Below are positions 60,235 through 64,000 of a stretch of DNA of 64,000 bases, one piece after another (the stretch's first letter is position 1; every line of letters starts with the position of its first letter). Source of the DNA: Verrucomicrobiota bacterium (GTDB lineage Bacteria > Verrucomicrobiota > Lentisphaeria > JABSQK01 > JAJFLO01); NCBI GenBank assembly GCA_021772635.1, contig JAJFLP010000079.1, positions 1 through 64,000 of the forward strand. Direction: 5' to 3'. The position numbers were made by a program, and so were the translations under genes. The notes beneath the pieces are model-generated. The model ran no database searches and was not told where the DNA came from. It saw only the letters and a list, made by a program, of their open reading frames with translations.

Positions 60235-60384
60235 CTACCCGCGCCGCCTCCGCGTCTGATCCGCGGATCGCGTCGATCCAAAGATCACTTTTCCCTTTCC
60301 CCCTTTCACATTGTCGCGCGGAAGTAGATCGTCGAGTTTTACCGGTATTTCTTTTAGCTTTTTCTTGTCTGTTGAATTTTCCAT
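60235..60384 (-). CDS. Small protein with KLDDLLPRDNVKGGKGKVIFGSTR motif (49 aa; not in supplied ORF track)
   Basis: Own translation: MENSTDKKKLKEIPVKLDDLLPRDNVKGGKGKVIFGSTRSADQTRRRRG*; GGAGGG upstream of ATG; homolog of 54976-55161. Confidence 0.75.
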   Translation of the reverse strand: MENSTDKKKLKEIPVKLDDLLPRDNVKGGKGKVIFGSTRSADQTRRRRG

Positions 60385-60722
60385 TATCTCGCCCTCCATG
60401 GCGATTTCTGATAAAATATTAATTTTGTAATGTGCTATACCAATTGCAGTCTAATCTCAAAATCCAGTAAAGCTCGCCCAACGCGGTTCCTTGAACTGCA
60501 GATTTTACGCCATACTGACAAAAACTTATATAAAATACCTAAACTACAGATATTTACGGCTATTTTCAGCAAACCCCTTCTAGAAAAACCGTACATATAC
60601 GAGACTATCAGAGTCTAAATGCAATACATGAGCGGTGCAATTTCGAGACATACCCCCATCGCAGGTAAATAGTTAGACTCTGTTCGGGAGGTGGGGGTAC
60701 GAATGCCAGGCTAGCGCATGAA

Positions 60723-60892
60723 CTAGTCGTAAAATAAGCGAACATTCCGATTTCGTAATCTTACTCTTACTCGTACTCGTAATCTTCTTGGTTTTCCGAG
60801 GTGAAATTTGGAAAGGGATTACGATTACGGGTAGGAGTGCGAGTACGATTACGAAGAAAGTCCGACGAAAAGTTCGCTGTATTTGGGGCTAG
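60723..60892. repeat. Hairpin element with hexamer arms (H family, 170 bp)
   Basis: ctagtcgtaaaataagcgaacattccgatttcgtaatcttactcttactcgtactcgtaatcttcttggttttccgaggtgaaatttggaaaggg...gttcgctgtatttggggctag. Confidence 0.88.
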
Positions 60893-60921
60893 CTTACATT
60901 ATGCATAAACTTTCTATTGCG
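60889..60921. repeat. Terminal fragment of 183-bp MITE family
   Basis: ctagcttacattatgcataaactttctattgcg, matches left end of 31703-31885. Confidence 0.75.
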
Positions 60922-60928
60922 AAACGAC

Positions 60929-61756
60929 CTATTCTTCGTCCTCTGGATCGAGGCTCATCTTATCGATCGTAAGGAATTTTACCCCGCCGGTAAATCCGTT
61001 CACTTTCAAGGTGACCTGATTCGCGCAGCTCTTAAACTTATCCGGCTCGGTTGCGGCTCCGGGATTTACAATAATCCAGTCATTCGGGACGCCGGCAAAA
61101 TATTCAGCTTCTCCGACGGTTATATAACGGTGGGACGGTGTCGCCTGCTTTAATCGACCGGAAGGCTTAAAAATAACGGCACGGCAGGAGAGGACAGAAC
61201 CGTCTACATAGGTGTTGTCAGGAACCAGAGGTTCGCCAATTTGAGGCTCGCCTCCGTTTGCGGCGCGGTCGATTGTAATCGTGACGTAAAGTGGATCATC
61301 ATTCGGATATACAGAATAAAACTTCGAATTCGTTCCACTATCATAGCCCTTAATGCCGGTATCTCCGTCCGCCTCCATGATAGAACAACTGGTCGGCAGG
61401 AAAATCCACTTGGAACCGTCAATCCAGGAGTCAAAGTCCGAATTCGAATCGACATATGCGAGGCGGCAGATGGAATACATATATTCTTCCGTCAAATTCG
61501 TCATCTGGTCGTCGGGCATCAGGAGGGCAACGTACTTGCCGCTTGTCTGCGCGTATTGATGGGCAAGGCTCAGTTGACCGGCGATGATTTTCGCCCCGGC
61601 ATTTATTCGAGACCCGGCCATCATCTTTTCGAATTGCGGGATGAACATGCCGAGCATAATGCCGGCGATAACCATGACCAATAGAAGCTCAATAATTGTA
61701 AACGAGCGGCACCGTATTCTGGTAGCTGTAAACGGCCTTCCTGTCATTTGCATCAC
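60929..61756 (-). CDS. Prepilin-type N-terminal cleavage/methylation protein (GspH/FimT-like)
   Basis: CRSFTIIELLLVMVIAGIMLGMFIPQFEKMMAGSRINAGAKIIAGQLSLAHQYAQTSGKYVALLMP. Confidence 0.85.
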   Translation of the reverse strand: MMQMTGRPFTATRIRCRSFTIIELLLVMVIAGIMLGMFIPQFEKMMAGSRINAGAKIIAGQLSLAHQYAQTSGKYVALLMPDDQMTNLTEEYMYSICRLAYVDSNSDFDSWIDGSKWIFLPTSCSIMEADGDTGIKGYDSGTNSKFYSVYPNDDPLYVTITIDRAANGGEPQIGEPLVPDNTYVDGSVLSCRAVIFKPSGRLKQATPSHRYITVGEAEYFAGVPNDWIIVNPGAATEPDKFKSCANQVTLKVNGFTGGVKFLTIDKMSLDPEDEE

Positions 61757-62039
61757 TGTTGGATTAGGGTTTCACGTAGCCGGACCGAAGCATCAATTCC
61801 TACCCGCGGCACCGTTCACCTAATATAATAAGTCTCTTGCAAATGTCTATTCGAAACCGGACTGAGGCGGACAGGACCGCCTGTGAAACTTAAAGGATTG
61901 TCGATTGATATGATTGCTGGATTGACGATTGGAATATTCCGGAATTCTTCCAAATGATTACCATAAAAAAGTTTCGTTAAATATTAACCGGGCCGGCACG
62001 GCCCGGACGGTTACTTCTCTGAAACTTAGGGGAATTTTA

Positions 62040-62460
62040 GATTTATGATTTTCGATTTGTATATTTCGGTATTTCAGCAAAGGATTGTGGTAAAAAATTC
62101 CCAATATCCAACAAGGAATATCCAATAACCAACGGAAAAGAATAGGATCTGCCAGATCGACGGTTTTATGATTATCTTGTTCAAATATTACTCATCTGAA
62201 ACTTGGCTCAAATCTTCGATATTGTGAGCCCGTTTCTTATTTTAAAATGTGGGTTAAAAATGAAACCCACTGGTGGGGCTCCTGTGAAACTTGAGTAATT
62301 TGACTGAGATTTTCACCATGAAGGACATGAAGAGCATGAAGTAAAGACTTTTTATATTTTCCCCTTCATGCTCTTCATGTCCTTCATGGTTGTAAAGCAT
62401 TATTCGGTTGGCAGATTGCTTCTGTCAAACTTGAGTAATTTGACACACTAAAGTGTGAAC
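62040..62460. repeat. Long intergenic duplication, copy 2 (direct orientation)
   Basis: See 55427-55925; includes the 26-bp-arm palindrome at 62315-62340 / 62365-62390. Confidence 0.9.
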
Positions 62461-62813
62461 TCTCCGCACGAGCGGAGAGTTCACGCTTCAGCGTGTCTTA
62501 ACCCAAGTTTCGTCACGTATTAACCGGGTCAAACATGGCCTAGCCGGTGGCTCATCTGAAACTTGCCTCAAATCTTCGATACTGTGAGCCCATTTCGTTA
62601 GAACGTGTCGAAAACCTGGTTGAAAACAGTATATTTACGCAACGCGACGATCAAACAGACTGCACGCAGTCGATCTGCGGGTGGTCTGACAGGGCTCGCG
62701 CGCATCGGGTTTCGAACGATATTTTCCGGTCGACATCGTTTCGGCACGACAGGTAAACGCTGAATTGTCGAATAAGGGTTGGGCGAAAAGAAGGAGTTGA
62801 GCATATCTGGACA

Positions 62814-63638
62814 ATGGCGATAATATCAGGGGTGATTCTGGCAACGATGTCATGGTACGCCGTAAAGTTTCGGGTAACGGTCCCCAAAGTATATAGGACG
62901 GTCTATCAGGCGATTTTTTATAATCATACAGCTACGATTGCCTGGGCATCGGTGGCGTTAGTATTCGTGATCGGAAGTAACGTCCGAGTCCAACCGGGGG
63001 GGATGAAACTCAAAGATTCGAAGAATAAGGGAGAATTACACGTATCCCGATCGCTCGGAAAATATCTTGCCGGACACTTCTCTGAAGTCGCTGCCCGTAA
63101 GACCGAGGTACTCATCATTGATCGGGTGAACGAGAGTATCCGGATGGAACATCATAAAGCCTTTGTCGCGGGGTTTGAGGCGGGGATCACAAAGAATATT
63201 ACGAAGGTCTCGGTTGCAAAAATACCCCTCGCTAACAACGCCGCGGGGGCTGACGCAAACACGATCGCGGACGCATCAGAAATCACCGCGAATTTATTCG
63301 ATGAAATACTCGCGGAATACCCAGATACGAACATGGTTGTTTCGCTGGTCGGCTTACCGACAAATTACGAGGGCAGCAAACTCTGGGGGCGAGTGGCTCG
63401 AGGTGAAAGCCTTATCGCTGTTGTCACCGACGATGTTTATCTGCACGGAGAAATGCTGGTGAATGGAGAGATTTCCGCGTTTGTCGTGCCGAAACCGGTA
63501 TCGGAGTATACAAGTTTTACGGGTGCCGAGTCTTACGAGACCGTATTTGATAGCCGTTACAGCTTTATAGACGCGGATAATCTTATTCTTAAAATCAAGA
63601 AAAACCGGATTCTATTTAAGATGTCGAAGGTGTTTTGA
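62814..63638 (+). CDS. Hypothetical membrane-anchored protein
   Basis: One ORF, N-terminal TM (ATIAWASVALVFVIGSNV), soluble body; no family recognised. Confidence 0.6.
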   Translation: MAIISGVILATMSWYAVKFRVTVPKVYRTVYQAIFYNHTATIAWASVALVFVIGSNVRVQPGGMKLKDSKNKGELHVSRSLGKYLAGHFSEVAARKTEVLIIDRVNESIRMEHHKAFVAGFEAGITKNITKVSVAKIPLANNAAGADANTIADASEITANLFDEILAEYPDTNMVVSLVGLPTNYEGSKLWGRVARGESLIAVVTDDVYLHGEMLVNGEISAFVVPKPVSEYTSFTGAESYETVFDSRYSFIDADNLILKIKKNRILFKMSKVF

Positions 63639-63668
63639 TTTGATACCCTCGCACACGGTTTCTGCGGC

Positions 63669-64000
63669 TTAGCCGTCTTCTAACTCCTTTTTCAACAACT
63701 CCGTCGCGACCTGCGGATTCGCCTTGCCCTTACTGAGCTTCATTATCTGCCCGACTAGAAAGTTAAGCGCTTTATTATTGCCATCTCGAAACTCTTGTAC
63801 CGGCCGCGGATTGGAATCGATTACGGCTCTGGCAAAGTCAGCTATTTCGGTCGTATCTGTAACTTGAACAAGTCCCTTTTCCTCAACGATATCGCCAGGC
63901 ATCTTTCCGCTGGAAAACATTTCGGCGAATACGACCTTCGCGATCTTTCCGTTTATAGTCCCAGCTTCAATTAACTTTATGAGCGCAGCGAAACTTTCGG
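63669..64000 (-). CDS. gatB: Aspartyl/glutamyl-tRNA amidotransferase subunit B, C-terminal part (runs off window)
   Basis: LIKLIEAGTINGKIAKVVFAEMFSSGKMPGDIVEEKGLVQVTDTTEI...NPRPVQEFRDGNNKALNFLVGQIMKLSKGKANPQVATELLKKEL; frame open to position 64000. Confidence 0.93.
   Translation of the reverse strand, partial: ESFAALIKLIEAGTINGKIAKVVFAEMFSSGKMPGDIVEEKGLVQVTDTTEIADFARAVIDSNPRPVQEFRDGNNKALNFLVGQIMKLSKGKANPQVATELLKKELEDG

Noticed and set aside
60607-60722. Possible remnant of a further gene between 60384 and 60723
   Set aside because: No frame gave recognisable protein similarity; left unannotated
61241-61684. 147-aa plus-strand ORF
   Set aside because: Antisense to the prepilin-type gene 60929-61756, which has a clear N-terminal motif

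Overview
The window is a chromosomal segment of an environmental bacterium, plausibly PVC-like or similar (an inference from its PEP-CTERM protein, pilin-like surface proteins and intergenic repeats; not proven). It is dominated by cell-envelope genes. Main blocks: (1) rpiB-glyA fusion, ndk, lpxK and a bacterial CDC123/D123-like ATP-grasp protein; (2) a long surface-glycan cluster (GT2 and GT4 glycosyltransferases, polysaccharide-deacetylase-like protein, Wzx-type flippase, FemAB/GNAT proteins, methyltransferases, CDP-alcohol phosphatidyltransferase) with one PEP-CTERM protein; (3) two toxin-antitoxin pairs, a DUF4143-type ATPase and a radical SAM protein; (4) a minus-strand cluster at 31.9-41.0 kb for a predicted phosphonate-decorated envelope polymer: PhyH-type dioxygenase, TagB-like glycerophosphotransferase, a YidC-LtaS/sulfatase-like fusion, PepM-nucleotidyltransferase fusion, an N-terminal remnant of phosphonopyruvate decarboxylase, and a PntC-PhnW fusion; (5) CotH / DUF4956 / VTC genes; (6) two giant pilin-like proteins with cadherin-like repeats and Gly-Ser tails, each preceded by a small ORF with a shared 'KLDDLLPRxNVxGG...FGSTR' motif (one of these was absent from the supplied ORF track); (7) the 3' part of gatB at the right edge. 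Intergenic regions carry several families of non-autonomous repeats: ~183-bp CTAG-terminated MITE-like elements, ~157-170-bp CTAG-terminated hairpin elements with hexamer arms, ~93-bp TATAC-ended elements, heptamer arrays, and long palindromes. Some of these supply stop codons or C-termini of adjacent genes. No CRISPR array, rRNA, tRNA or transposase gene was recognised by eye.
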